A stretch of 64,000 nucleotides of DNA from Gordionus sp. m RMFG-2023 (taxonomy: Eukaryota > Nematomorpha > Gordioida > Chordodea > Parachordodidae), in the NCBI RefSeq assembly GCF_954871325.1, contig NC_088777.1, forward strand, positions 53,010,002 through 53,074,001, read 5' to 3'. This document shows positions 26,901-38,000 of this stretch, one piece after another. A program made the position numbers and the translations under genes. Numbering within the stretch: position 1 is the stretch's first letter; each line of letters begins with the position of its first letter. The notes under the pieces are model-generated. The model was not told where the DNA came from. It was given only the letters and a program-made list of their open reading frames with translations, and did not search any database.

Positions 26901-27299
26901 ATACCGTCTGCATTGATTACTTCCGGCTTCAAATAGGGCGTGACCATGGATATAATTGTCGATGGCAAATATATATATTTATATGATTGGCTTTGTTCAT
27001 TTATAATGTTATAATCTATCTTATCTAATCAAAAATAATCCATTTTAGTTAAATTATTCCGAATTTTTAAACTTAATTTTAAGATAAAACCTCACAAGTG
27101 TAAATACTGCGACAAATCTTTCGCCACTCCCGGTGACTTAAAAAGTCACTCGTACACTCACACCGGAAATTGGCCCCTAAAATGCAAAGATTGTCACAAA
27201 GGATTCAGCAAGATGAGCAACCTTAGGACCCATATGGCGCTGCATAATAATCATTTTAAATCGCAAAACAAAAAGGAAATAGATTTTGAAAAGGCATAA
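10152..27299 (+). CDS. Five-finger C2H2 zinc-finger transcription factor with CtBP-type PLDLS motif (6 exons, complete)
   Basis: Exons 10152-11448, 12465-12588, 13163-13256, 20382-20586, 24779-24948 and 27084-27299 join in frame (2106 nt, 701 aa); every junction has GT/AG and matching phase. The start ATG follows an in-frame TAA at 10143, so it is the first usable one. Residues 1-432 (exon 1) are a low-complexity acidic/Ser/Asn region with an acidic patch just before a basic stretch at about 339-359 (likely nuclear localisation signal). PLDLS at 462-466 matches the CtBP corepressor-binding motif known from repressors such as Kruppel and ZEB. Five C2H2 fingers follow (first Cys pair 552/555, ending near 686): fingers 1-3 are joined by TGEKP linkers, the 3-4 and 4-5 linkers are non-standard (IKIKP, TGNWP). 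Probably a nuclear DNA-binding repressor. I could not assign an orthologue; Glass- or Snail-like resemblance is superficial. Confidence 0.88.
11800..11980. mobile_element. MITE family E in intron 1 of the zinc-finger gene
   Basis: A 181-bp element with long terminal inverted repeats: ACGTTAAATCACCTAACTCTG at the left and its near-complement ...GTTAGGTGATTTAACGT at the right. The interior has a poly-G tract. A second copy lies at about 23110-23275. Confidence 0.7.
12740..13090. mobile_element. Palindromic MITE family C, copy in intron 2
   Basis: Inverted arms share TTTTACCGGGAAATG, a GTTCGGAATACC-like block and TTTCCGGC, separated by an AT-rich centre. Related copies are at about 16270-16555, 20961-21285 and 34170-34545. 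Exact ends are uncertain. Confidence 0.6.
14261..14392. repeat. 44-bp minisatellite, three copies
   Basis: AGGTCTCATAGTAAGAATCG begins at 14261, 14305 and 14349, exactly 44 bp apart. The three units are nearly identical, so the expansion is recent. Confidence 0.95.
16270..16555. mobile_element. Palindromic MITE family C, copy 2
   Basis: GTTAGGGTTC...AGGAAATGCATTCCATCATG at the left is mirrored by TTCCAAACATGATAAAA...TTTCCGGTAAAA at the right, around an AT centre with ATATATATA. Confidence 0.6.
18480..18620. repeat. (GAGAA)n microsatellite
   Basis: About 140 bp of AGAAG repeats with slippage variants (GAAGAAG, GAGAGAG). Open frames through it on the minus strand are artefacts. Confidence 0.95.
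20961..21285. mobile_element. Palindromic MITE family C, copy 3
   Basis: Left arm GTTAGCCTCCATGTG...AACCGGAAATG...CCATGTTTGGAA; right arm CATTTCCGGTTT...AAACGACA. Same layout as the copies at 12740, 16270 and 34170. Confidence 0.6.
23110..23275. mobile_element. MITE family E, copy 2
   Basis: GATGTTAAATAATTTAACTT at the left and AAAGTTAGATGGTTAAGCA at the right match the ends of the 11800-11980 element. The internal ...TAATGATAGAGACTCTTTAT... corresponds to its inverted counterpart. Confidence 0.6.
23861..24009. mobile_element. hAT-type MITE family B, copy 2
   Basis: 149 bp from CAGAGTTGTTAAAGGATC to ...CAACTCTG. It is flanked by a perfect 8-bp duplication CTTTTATT (23853-23860, 24010-24017). 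Same family as 339-484. Confidence 0.9.
24324..24624. mobile_element. GC-rich hAT-like non-autonomous element
   Basis: A 301-bp element with ends CAGAGACCTGCAG and (reverse) AAGAGGCCTGCGG. It is flanked by a perfect 8-bp duplication ATACAAAT (24316-24323, 24625-24632). The interior is unusual for this genome: blocks of GGCCCGG/CCGGGTTTT around an AT core. Related fragments are scattered through the window (4975, 5755, 7229, 13795, 28474, 53085, 54745). Confidence 0.8.
25234..25245. promoter_or_regulatory. Perfect NRF1-type palindrome TGCGCATGCGCA
   Basis: The 12-mer matches the known NRF1 (Ewg in flies) consensus exactly and extends to a 14-bp palindrome. It sits in a local CpG-containing island inside intron 5. 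It could mark an internal promoter, or be part of an unrecognised repeat; there is no transcript evidence. Confidence 0.3.
25575..25660 (-). repeat. tRNA-like / SINE-head sequence
   Basis: On the minus strand an A-box-like GGGGCTGAGTTGG (complement at 25629-25641) is followed by a B-box-like GGGGATCGAATCTC (complement at 25583-25596), with tRNA-like spacing. I cannot fold a convincing acceptor stem, so a tRNA-derived SINE head is likelier than a tRNA gene. Confidence 0.35.
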
Positions 27300-27465
27300 A
27301 ATGCGCAACGTATCCGACGTCTAAGTTTTAATAATGGAAACGCAAAAGTAAAATGGCCACTATAAAATAATGATGGGGAAAAAAATATTTTCGATTTAAC
27401 GCGTCCAAACTAGCTTTCCGGTGAGTTTTGCGCCATCTAAATGAAAAAACGTTATACGATTATAC

Positions 27466-27491
27466 AATAAACACCAATTTTGCTCAATAAA
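27466..27491 (+). terminator. Polyadenylation signals of the zinc-finger gene
   Basis: Two AATAAA hexamers, at 27466-27471 and 27486-27491, lie 170-190 nt past the stop codon of the zinc-finger gene, a normal place for its 3' end. Positional inference only. Confidence 0.5.
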
Positions 27492-27849
27492 TTAAAAATA
27501 TATTTATTATAATATCGTTTAGAAAAAAAGGGGAAAACGGAATTTAATTTATATTTTTTTTTGTGGAAATTTTTTTTTAATATATTTAGTATTTATATTT
27601 ATTATAAAAAATTTAATAGGAAAAAAATAATAAAATATTTTATGGTATTAATTTTACGTGAAATGGGTTAGATGAAAAATGACAGGTGATTCTCATTTTT
27701 TTGATATTTCGATGAAAACAAAAATGGTTATTAAGGATATTTCAGACATTTTAAATTTTCGGGCCTCTTACATCCCGAGAAAAAAAGTCTTCCGTGTCCG
27801 AGCCCGACCCGTGACAGCCCGTGTCAGGACCCTAAACCGATAACGGAAC

Positions 27850-28382
27850 CAATGTCTTATAACTAAACTGACTATGCATTTAAAAGTGCACATCAAATGA
27901 AAAACAGCTGGGGACGCCATTTTGATTACCCGTATATCATTGTTAAAAATTTTAAACGAGAGGCCAATCCTATGTCTGACGTAAACTTTATCAAATAATT
28001 GCCTGATCATAGAGATGATATGAGGAAGCGAGTTATCAATTTAATGGTAGTTCTCAACACGAGAATATTTACTATACGGGTTACCAAAATGGCGTGGCCA
28101 GCTGATTCGCGTTCAACGACGCTTCCAAATGCATTGTCAGCAGCGTCTACATGACAGTATATTTACTGGATGCAACCCCCCCCCCCCCCTCAAAAATATA
28201 TATCTACCCCCTCCCCCTATATACCAAAATGTTATCCATAGATAATTTAAAAAATGTAATGGAAAATTTTCTAGATTATTATAGCCTACCCCTTTATAGA
28301 TATTAGGATGCAAACTGTTCCTACCTCCCACCCCGTTCATGTAGACGCTGATTGTCAGTCTAGGTATTATTATATGTCATTG
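27850..28382. mobile_element. hAT-type MITE family D, interrupted by a second element
   Basis: Ends CAATGTC... and ...GTCATTG carry longer imperfect inverted repeats (CTGACTATGCATTT against its mirror near 28140 and 28355). Flanks AACGGAAC (27842-27849) and AAGGGAAC (28383-28390) are an 8-bp duplication with one mismatch. The element is split by the insertion at 28141-28350. A partial relative lies at about 57560-57830. Confidence 0.75.
28141..28350. mobile_element. hAT-type MITE (CAGCGTCTA ends), nested
   Basis: 210 bp with perfect terminal repeats CAGCGTCTACATGA / TCATGTAGACGCTG, flanked by perfect 8-bp duplications ATTGTCAG (28133-28140, 28351-28358). It is inserted in the family D element, so it is younger. 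Interior has a poly-C run. A larger copy is at 47742-48280. Confidence 0.92.
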
Positions 28383-28473
28383 AAGGGAACACAGTTTAAA
28401 AGTTATCATATCAGCATTTATTTGGTAAACGACACCTAAATTTGATTTCAAATGAAATAAGACCCGTATATAA

Positions 28474-28661
28474 CTAAGACCTGCAAGCTCTAGGCCCGGA
28501 TACACGGGTGGGGCCGTATTTTTTTTAAAAACCGCCGGGTTGAATATTTTAAATCGTCATTAATATAACTAAAAAATTAACCGAGCTTGACAATAAAAAA
28601 ACCCGGGTGGTCGGGCCGAAAAAATTCGACATGTAAATGGTACCCTTATGACAGGTCTCTG
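28474..28661. mobile_element. GC-rich hAT-like element, copy 2
   Basis: Ends CTAAGACCTGCAAGCTC and ACAGGTCTCTG match the 24324-24624 element, with the same CCGGG/GGCC blocks in the interior. No clear target duplication. Confidence 0.55.
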
Positions 28662-28739
28662 ATATTTATATTAAATATTTGATTGCTGTGTTCAAAATTA
28701 TGCCTTGGCCATATCTACTATATTATGCGCATTCCCCAT

Positions 28740-28880
28740 AGCACAGAAATACCTTGGGTGGTTAGCTTCAGAAAAAAATTTTGTCCCATCTGGAATCAAA
28801 CACGGGTTGAAGCTAGCTGCTGTAGTTCCTTATAAATCAAGGGCCTTTAGCCGCTGAGCCATATATGCCACTCCAAAACC
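28740..28880 (-). repeat. tRNA-derived SINE-like sequence
   Basis: On the minus strand an A box TGGCTCAGCGGC (complement at 28850-28861) lies about 50 nt before a B box GTTTGATTCC (complement at 28792-28801), as in tRNA-derived SINE heads. It is in the gap between the 3' ends of the zinc-finger and SLC9B genes. Body and tail are not defined. Confidence 0.4.
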
Positions 28881-29270
28881 CATAATATTTTTTTTTTTGA
28901 ATATAAAAATGACGAAATCTACTTTTAAACGAATTTCCAAAAAATAGGCATCTGTCGATTGTTAGCGACGCTAGTTTTTTAAGACACAAAATAAATATTT
29001 GAAATTTTACAAAAATACACTCTTTTTTTAAAGATGATTTTACCTTTTATTGAAGAAATGAGAGATTTATTCATTATCATTTCTTCTTTCCTTTTTCTCT
29101 TAGTAATACGATATAATCGTGATATTTACAAAATAATGCCATATTATAAGGTTAAAAAGATTTACAAAATTTTATCGAATGGAAGTGTGAGATTTATAAA
29201 AATATTTTTAAAAAAATGACGTATAATTGTTTCCTCAATAATTATTAGAAAAGGGTTATTGAGAATTCTG

Positions 29271-32200
29271 TCACAACTTTGTAACGAGTTCCTTAACACC
29301 AGAGTGCTCATCCCCGTCTGGCTCTGACGGTATATCGGCGGGGAATATTTTCCCGGATTTAGCGTGAATATCATCTCGGAAATTTTGATTGGTGATACCT
29401 TGACGATTCGTTGGACCGATAGGAAAATCAGTTTTACGATTCAAATCTTTAATAGGAATGGAATCGTCGAATATCGCTTCCTCCATTTTTTGTCTGGGTA
29501 AAGTGGGCGAGCGGGTAAGTAATCGGGGACCGGCCTTATCTATAGCTATAGCCCCCAGCGGAGCCGTTACAAGAATCACTATGATAGAGGCTATAAGGAC
29601 CTGATTGTTTAATGTGTTTGTTATCGGTAATAAATGTAAAATAAATAATGTAGGGGGTTGTGAGTAGAAAAACTGTGGAAGCATGGGTTTGCAAGTCATT
29701 GGCTCGTTAATTTTCGAAACATATTTTCAAATTTTTTGAGGTAAATAAATAAAACATATAATATTTTAATAAAGGGAAGGAAGGAATTAAAGAATAAAAG
29801 AAATTTAAAAAAAAAAAATAAATCAAAGATTTTAAAACCATTCTAGCTAAGTTCATCGTTGTCTCTGGAGATTGCCTAAGAATAGCTGTATCCAATGCTA
29901 ATGATCCTATGGCAGCCTGCAAATATGAATGCACATTGATCCATAAAAATAAAATAAATTTTTGTAAAATAAGTAGATGGAATTACATTTTAAGCTACCA
30001 TTGAGGTAGAATAGATCCTTAGAAAGAGATGTTAAATTGAAGTCACAAGTTAATCATTATTTGACAAGATTTCTAAAAAAGTAATCGTATATAAATTTTT
30101 TTTAGTTTAATGGAATATGTAACTTGAACTGTAGCCTTAGGTGTCCAGGTTATTCCCACGAACAGCTTTTCCTTCCAAGTGAATCCAATGTTCGTGACCG
30201 AGAGAATAGCAAGCGAGGCTCTAGCGATGAGACCAACCACTATCAGCAGGATGCAGTAACCTTTGTAAAATATGAACTAAAATGAACCAGTGAAGATATA
30301 GGGGATAAGTGAAGTCAAATAGCTAATAAATCCTCTTCATTAGTTCGTTCATTCTCGGCTTAAAGAAGGGGAAAGTTAATCATCATATTGAAAATATAGT
30401 ATTTATTATCATATTTACCAATCAAAAAAATAAACCTAGAAATTTGAGTTGTATGGAGTAGATGTCCATTTGAGTGCCTATAAGCCCGAATAAGAGGGGC
30501 TGGAAAAAGTCCCAGATGAATTTGAAATCTCTGCTGACGACATTCTGAATATGGTATATAATTGGATACGTATTTATTTCGAGGTCCGCTAAAATCCGAC
30601 CCAACACACCCAGGGTTAATTTTTTTTAGGTGGGGTCGTATTGGGTATGACTCAAAAAAATTTTTGAATTTGATCAGTGATCTCGAACAAATGATGGTTT
30701 GAATGTTGTATATGTATTATTTTACAATTTTATTCCCTTTTTTTAGAATGTTTCTTTGTATAACATAGTAAAATAAAATAAATAAATATATTTTATATTA
30801 TTTTGATTTTTGGGGTCGGATTGGAAATATGGGATTAATCTTATGTTCAGGCCTGGATGGGATTCGCGGAAAAATATAATTATTTTTCGTACAGATCTTA
30901 TCAGGTCTCTAATTTGAGATATTATATTATTTTTGAGTCATAATGAAATTAAGATAACCCTAGTTAACTACCCACATATCACCCATGAATTATGGCCAAC
31001 CAAGGTTAAATCGCATAGTTGAAAGAGGGGATAAACAATAATGATTCGAGAGAACAACTAATTCCCATAGTAGTCTATGATCATCCTTCATAAAAAAAAA
31101 TGGTTTATGATAAGAATTCAGAGCAATTGGAATGTATAAGACACACAACAGAAAACCTAATCAGATTGTGCGTAGAACTATAGTTGCAAATGTTTCAAGT
31201 AAGGTAGGCTTGAGAATGGAGATTTTCCTTGGGTAGCATATTAATAAAATATTTCATAAAAGGATTAACAGGAATTTATGGGGGGAAAAATGTCTTAAAC
31301 GAGATAAGATAATATATGCTTTATATAAAAAATTAAAATTAAAAATACAAACATCGTATTTATTTCCTCGTTTGAACCAGCCATAATTTGCAACGAGAGT
31401 GAGCGTAAGGGTCCCAAATGCCCCGGCCCCGGAAAAAGTAGCCAATTTTCCGCCGAAAACCGCAAAAACGCCGGCAGACGCTAAAAGACTGTACCTGAAC
31501 CGAGACTTGAACGGTTCCGACTAACGTGTTAATAAATTAATAAGAATAAATAAATATTATAAAATTGAGGCAACTTTCAAGAATACTGGAATAACCCTGA
31601 CTTATAAACAAAGATAAATGGAATAGAAATTTTAGCTAAATGAGAATTTGCAATGTAATGTAATATTTCTAATATTATGTTTAGCGATTCAAAAAAAAGA
31701 AGCTTAGCTATACTCTAACAGAGATCCCAGAGTGCCTCACTTTATAAATGTGCAATTTAGCTAAGATATTATATATAATATTAATTTTTGTATTCATATC
31801 ATGTATCATATTTGTAAGCGATTTCCCACTCAACTAATTCATAGGAAGGAATATACCAGAATAAGACACCAACGCCGAACCCATATAAGAGCCCTATCAG
31901 AACTTCGAGAGGTCCGTGCAGCACTGTGAAAGTTAGGCTTTCTTCTAATAGAGAATTTAATATTTAACAAAATATATTATTTTATTTGATAGTTTTTGAA
32001 TTATTTATTTCGAAAATTTGATAACTCCGTTATTTATAAGAGTGTTGGGTTAAACTTGCCTAATTAGCTTAGAAATAAAAGTAATTTTTTTTTCTTCTTT
32101 ATTAGTTTAACATTCTAAATTTTAGGGCCTAGCCATGCTGTTAAAGCACTAAATGCTCAACAAACTGATCTAGTCATTTAAATAACTTATTACAAATAAA

Positions 32201-34990
32201 GAAAATCATAAAACAACAGATGTATTATGTATTTGATAGGTAGCTAAAACATATACTATGTTCGGGGGTAGGTTGGGCTAATTGAGCGAAAATGGCGAAA
32301 CCCATAATGGCGATGGTGCCGTCTATACTCGAGGCAGCGAGGATGAGGGTGGGAATACCTTTGTCGATGCCGTAACCCAACTCCTGTATCTTGACCAGTT
32401 GGGGTACTATAACGGCGGGTGAAAGTGGGCTCATCACAAAACTAGTTTTCATAAAAATAAATTTAAAAAAAAAAATAAGCAATTATAAATTCGATATAAT
32501 TAAATTATTAGTTTTCCGCCATAAAAAAACGTAAATAAATATAAATCCGAAACAGCTGTTTACTAACCTAAAGAAAGGCAAGGGAGCCTACAAAAAAAAA
32601 ATATGCGGAGAGACAAATCAATTATTAGACCTGCGCTTCTGCCATTGGCCAGCGCCGATATTTTTGATCAGGAGGAAAACATCACCGTTTAAGAGAATCG
32701 AATTGACGCGCCGCTGAAATTTCATATCGACAAACGCGTGGGCGGGCGCATAAATTTTTTTACATTTTTTTTATCCTAATAAATGGTCATTGTCACTGTC
32801 GTGATCTGCTAAACTGTCAACAGATAAAATGCCTGAAATACAGCACTGATCCTAACCTGATATCCGGTTTCAAATTAGCGAATCCAATGATGATAATATC
32901 AATGAAGCCCTCAAAAGGAAACGTCAAAATTAAATTTCCCAACCAGATGGGAAAGCATATTCGTAAAAAAAACTCTCATGTTTTTGAAAAGAATTGGAAA
33001 CCATTATTTCAAACTTCCTAACTATGCTTCGAAACCAAAACTTTTAATCGAAACTTTGAAGAAACTGTTGCGAATTTCTATATTCGCAATAAAGGCCTAT
33101 TAACTAAACTCGGTATTACTTAACGGAAGTAAAATTGAAACGCGTAAGCGATGTAGCTCCGAAAATCATTAGCGCTTATGGGAAATATGTTACAAAAACT
33201 AGCGTTAAGATTTCCCGTTCAAGATCTGTCAATAATATTCTAAGTGATTTCACTTTTTATTTCAAAATAATTATGTCAAAAATATATAATGAGAGCGAAA
33301 TTGTGTAATCGTCGAAGCCAAAAGGGGGGAAAAACAAATAAAAGTTATCTGATTATGTCAGCAAATAAACATTCTACAACAAAAGCACACATTATGAATC
33401 CTCTTTAAGCCGCCCAGAACAAGAATTCCGTATTCCTCTCGGAAAAACGCCATTCGCGGGATACGGATATTCCTACAATTTTTGAGGTCGAACTTCTGGA
33501 TCTTCCCACGTTAGCCAAATAAATTTACGTTGTTTCGGCACCTAGCATAAGTCAGTGACGTATTCGCTCTACCCCATTGGGTTGATATGGAATGATTATT
33601 TTTATTTCCGGCAAAATTATTTTTATATTTTGAAGTTCGAATTTATAGTTATTCTTTCTTAAATAAAAAAAAAAATGTAAAAATATATCGATACATCTGT
33701 AGCGTCCATTTTTAATTTAATTTAGTGATTTTTTTTTAAATTTATTAATTAGCGATTTAAATATTTTTTTTACGCCGCCTATATCAACGGCGGCAAAATA
33801 AGCAACGCGCCGCCGGCCTCCGATAGTTCCGTCAGAAAAACGGGTCTAATTATCGAGAAGCTAATAACCGAAAGAAAAAATCGCGACTAAATAAGGGCGG
33901 AAAAAATGGGAAAAGTAAATAACCCCATGACAAAGCTCCAAGCCCACGGAAATGCCAAAACGTAACGCGTCACAATGGCTATCGCGATAGCTTCGCCTAT
34001 GCAAGGAACGCAGGAGAGAAGGGTCACGAGACATTTGAAGCGCAATAATACGGCCGAATCACATTTGAGACCCCCGTGGATAAGAATTATTACTAAGGAG
34101 AGGCTTCTGTATTAATAAAAAAAATATATATATATATAATTTTTCCTGGTGTCTGACTCTCTCCTGGAGATACGCATGTTAGCGGCAGTGTGTTTATTTA
34201 TGTCAACTTTAAATCATTTTTTTGAGCGCGTTTTTTTTAAATTTGATAAATTTGATTTTACCGGGAAATGTGATTCATCATGTTTTGAAATATGTATAAC
34301 CTACGAATTTCGGACAATTTTGTCATGAACCTTTGAGAACTTAATATTAGCCATATGAGAATTTTCCGTAGATTTTTCACAAAAAATGACTCAAAAAAGT
34401 CAACGTTAAAATAAATCCGCAATTTATAAGCTAGGTATTCTCAACATCCGGCAAAATCAGAATTTTTAAAATTTAAATAATTTAAAATTGTAAAAATAAC
34501 ATATGGCCGGAAAAAAAAGACATTGACACCACTAACACAGTAAAATTTATATTTAAATTTTATTATAAAATCAAATTAAAAAAGAAATCAATATTAATTA
34601 AATATTAAATATTGCCAAAAATTATTTAATATTATAAAATAGTTGTATATTATATATATGCATTGTCAACATTTAATTTATTATCTAACTTTATGACTAT
34701 ACTCCATCTGAGATTTATATCTTTGGCTATATTGATAGCTGCAATGTTTCTCAAAAGTATACCAGCAATCAGCATACCTTTTTGATGTATCATTTATTTG
34801 CGTTTGTAAAATTTAGATTTTGTGGCATAAAGTATCGATAAATAAATGTATATAGGGTGATATTTTTAGGTAAAAAAATTATATTATTTAAAACAGATAA
34901 TTGAATCGAATATAGGATATCGATTAAAATAGATAAATAACCCTATCCTGTCTATCATTACCTCCCCTACAAATATTCATTTAAGTAAGT

Positions 34991-35025
<35 letters not shown>

Positions 35026-35027
35026 GA

Positions 35028-35099
<72 letters not shown>

Positions 35100-38000
35100 A
35101 ATTCGACCCAACCAAAGACAAACATTTTTAAAGATAATAATTAACCAAAATATAACTTTTCTTCAAAAAAAAAATACAGGTTGGAAAAAAAACTTATACA
35201 AAATGTATTTTACAAATAAAATAATTAAGGACTGGGCTAGCTAAATTCCACGGAGGTTTCTAACAAACTCTGAATAATATATCCTCATCAAAGTTGGCAT
35301 TAGATGGCTAGAACGCAATAATATCTTTAAAATTGCGGGGGGGGGGGGAGGTAAGATTATTTATTATTCAATAGAATTAGAATCAGGTTACAAAATTTTG
35401 CTAAATAAGAGTCTATCCTGAGGAAAAAAAATGGAAGAATATTTTGTGATATGCATAGAATCCTAAAATCATGTCAAAACCCTAAGAAACTGTCAAAAAA
35501 AGATAATAATTACATACAATGTTGCCTATAAATTTAAATTATTTAAATGAAGTGTAAAATATAGTGTCGCAAATCTGTACTAATTTGTGATTATTTATTA
35601 TAATGTAAATCCTTCAACGATATTATATAATATCATGAAATTACAGAATACCCCAATGGCAATATTACAATATAAACCAAAACGAATGTAATAATAATCC
35701 TTGATTGACAGCTCTCAAGACTATAACGTCAATCACCCCCCCCCCCCCCCTTTTACTAATCCTACAGTATACCATTAGCCTTAAGATCACCCCACCACAT
35801 TCCATTCGCATTTGAAATTCACCAACGAAACCCAACTTCATTTTCTGCCCCATAAACCCATTCCTCCTTCCTTTTGCCCATTTCATTGATCATCCACCTT
35901 AAGATCATCATGCGATCAAACATTCCATCTGTTCCATTTTGCCCCCTAATCACTTCCACCAACCATGGAACCATTCTGTATATCTATCCATTTGACCTAT
36001 GCCCACCTTTCCTAAACCTAGTCATATTCATTAACCACAAGATCCTCCCATATGATCAATAATAAGAATGATATATGGGAGAAAGCGCCAACGGGTTGGT
36101 GAGCGATTACACGCGGAATTTTTTTTTTGAGTTAGACAGGAAGTACTATTTTTTGGTGGTGGAGGCTTATAGGAAATGGATAGATTTCAGTTTGAGTGAC
36201 GGGTTTGACGAAGAAAAATGGTGATTAATAAAAGGATTAAAGAATTTTCTGGGCGTTATTGTATATATTGAGACAATTGTTTCGGGTGGAGGTCCAGCTT
36301 TTCAGAGTAAGGGGTTCAAAGGAGTTTTATGCCAAAGTGAGGTGGGGATAATTTATATATCCTGTCAGGTCACCCCCTTGACTATCCTAGGTCGAATGGG
36401 CAGGCCGAACGAATGGTGGGAATAGTGAAGGGATGGTTGAAGAAAGAGATGTGTGGGAAGGGAAAGCTGCGGTTAGCATAGTTGCTCTATAATAATTCAA
36501 CGAGGGAGGCTGGATCGCCTGCAGAATTGTTTTTGGGGAAGAAGAACAAGGAAACCATTAGATATATATATATATAAGAGAAAGAAAAAAAGGGGGATAG
36601 AGCAGACGTGGGGAAGAAGTCGATGTTTAAGTTGGGAATGACGGTATAGGTATTAGTATGGAATGGACCACGCAAGTGGGCGAAGAGGAGTGGTAACGAA
36701 AAATATTAGGCTGAAGAAAGTGGAGGTTAGATAGAGGGGGGGGGAATGCAGTTATTAGGCACACGTTAAACAATTGGGAATACGGGTTTAGCGGGAAGTA
36801 AATGATAATAAGGAAATTGTATTAATCAGGACGGGGAAGTGTAAAGAGTAAGATTTTTATAATGGAATATTTTTTTTTTGGCTAACTTAGATGGAATTTT
36901 TTACTGAACTTTATATTAGGTTTTCTGATTTTAAACCTCGTCAGAATTTATCTTCACAAATTTTGATCGAAAATATAATCAAAAGATTACTTACATACAG
37001 ATGTCAAGGCTAAATGGGAGACAGGAGAAAGAAACAAGAATATCTAGATTGTCATGGTATAAATGAAAGAGTAATTGCAATAATTAAGGATATTACGTGC
37101 AAGTAGTGTTGTTAAACGGGTCGTTTTGAGGGCTAACTCAATATTTTATCCAGAAAAACATTAGGGAAGCCTGAAAATTTTGCTCATAGAAGGAATTCAA
37201 AATCTCCAGGCTTAAGCAATATTTTTCTGGCTAAAATATTGAGTTAGCCGTTTAAACAACACTACGTGCAAGTAGGAGGATTAGAAATTTTAAGGAGGAT
37301 ATTGCTTTTGTTGGTATGCTAAGAAACAGTAAATTTAGGTTGTTGATATATATATTAGTTCGTAAATTTAGATTAATTCTTATTTTATAAATTAGGTTGA
37401 CATATATTATAAGGGAGTCACGTGGTCGAGTCCGATCTCCAATATATCACCCCCCCCCCCCAAAGGACGGAAGTATTATCGATAAATATATGTTTGTTTT
37501 GGTGAATGGCGAAAATAGAAGGTTAAAAAAGTAGTGAGTAAAGATGCAGCTGTTAAGCCATTTTTTTTTGTTGTTGTTTACTATAGGAACAAAATATCGA
37601 TGTGTTAGTTAAGGCTATGTCCTAAATCTGGTTTGATTTTAAATTTTAACCAAATCGTATGTTGAAATATTTTTTAAATATTTTATAGAATTATGCTTAG
37701 GACACATGTTTTTATTTTTATATTTAAAAACAGCTGATTTCCTTCTTCTTCTTTTTTTTCGTTAAAGTTTCGAAAAGTTTACTAATTATATTTTCGATAT
37801 GTAGGACACAGCCTTAAAGGAAGATGTAAATGTTTATTTTAAGAATTAAATGTTTTTTTTAAAATTAGAATATAAATTTAAAAGTAATTATTTTTGGTTT
37901 GATAATTTATTTTATATTTATTTAACGAAATGTGGAATAAACAATATTAATGTCGTATTCATTTACAAGTTATTTCTTCGTAAAATAATAAGTAAGATAT

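Larger units (their letters stand above)
24949..27083. other. Intron 5 of the zinc-finger gene
   Basis: Begins with a TTCTC microsatellite 10 bp after the donor (24958-24991). Also holds a perfect NRF1-type palindrome, a tRNA-like sequence (25575-25660), degraded GGGTCGGG-type repeats (25760-26060) and CCCGTCA...TGACGGG palindromes near 26296 and 26524. An inverted pair TATCCATGGTC at about 26831 and 26951 may bound another small MITE. Confidence 0.5.

Noticed and set aside
33776-33860. Exon-like stretch in an SLC9B intron (ELSEAGGALLILPPLI on the minus strand)
   Set aside because: Not needed: flanking exons 34106-33924 and 32441-32257 already join in phase, the frame hits a stop, and the GC-rich part is a small GCCGCC/GGCGGC palindrome.
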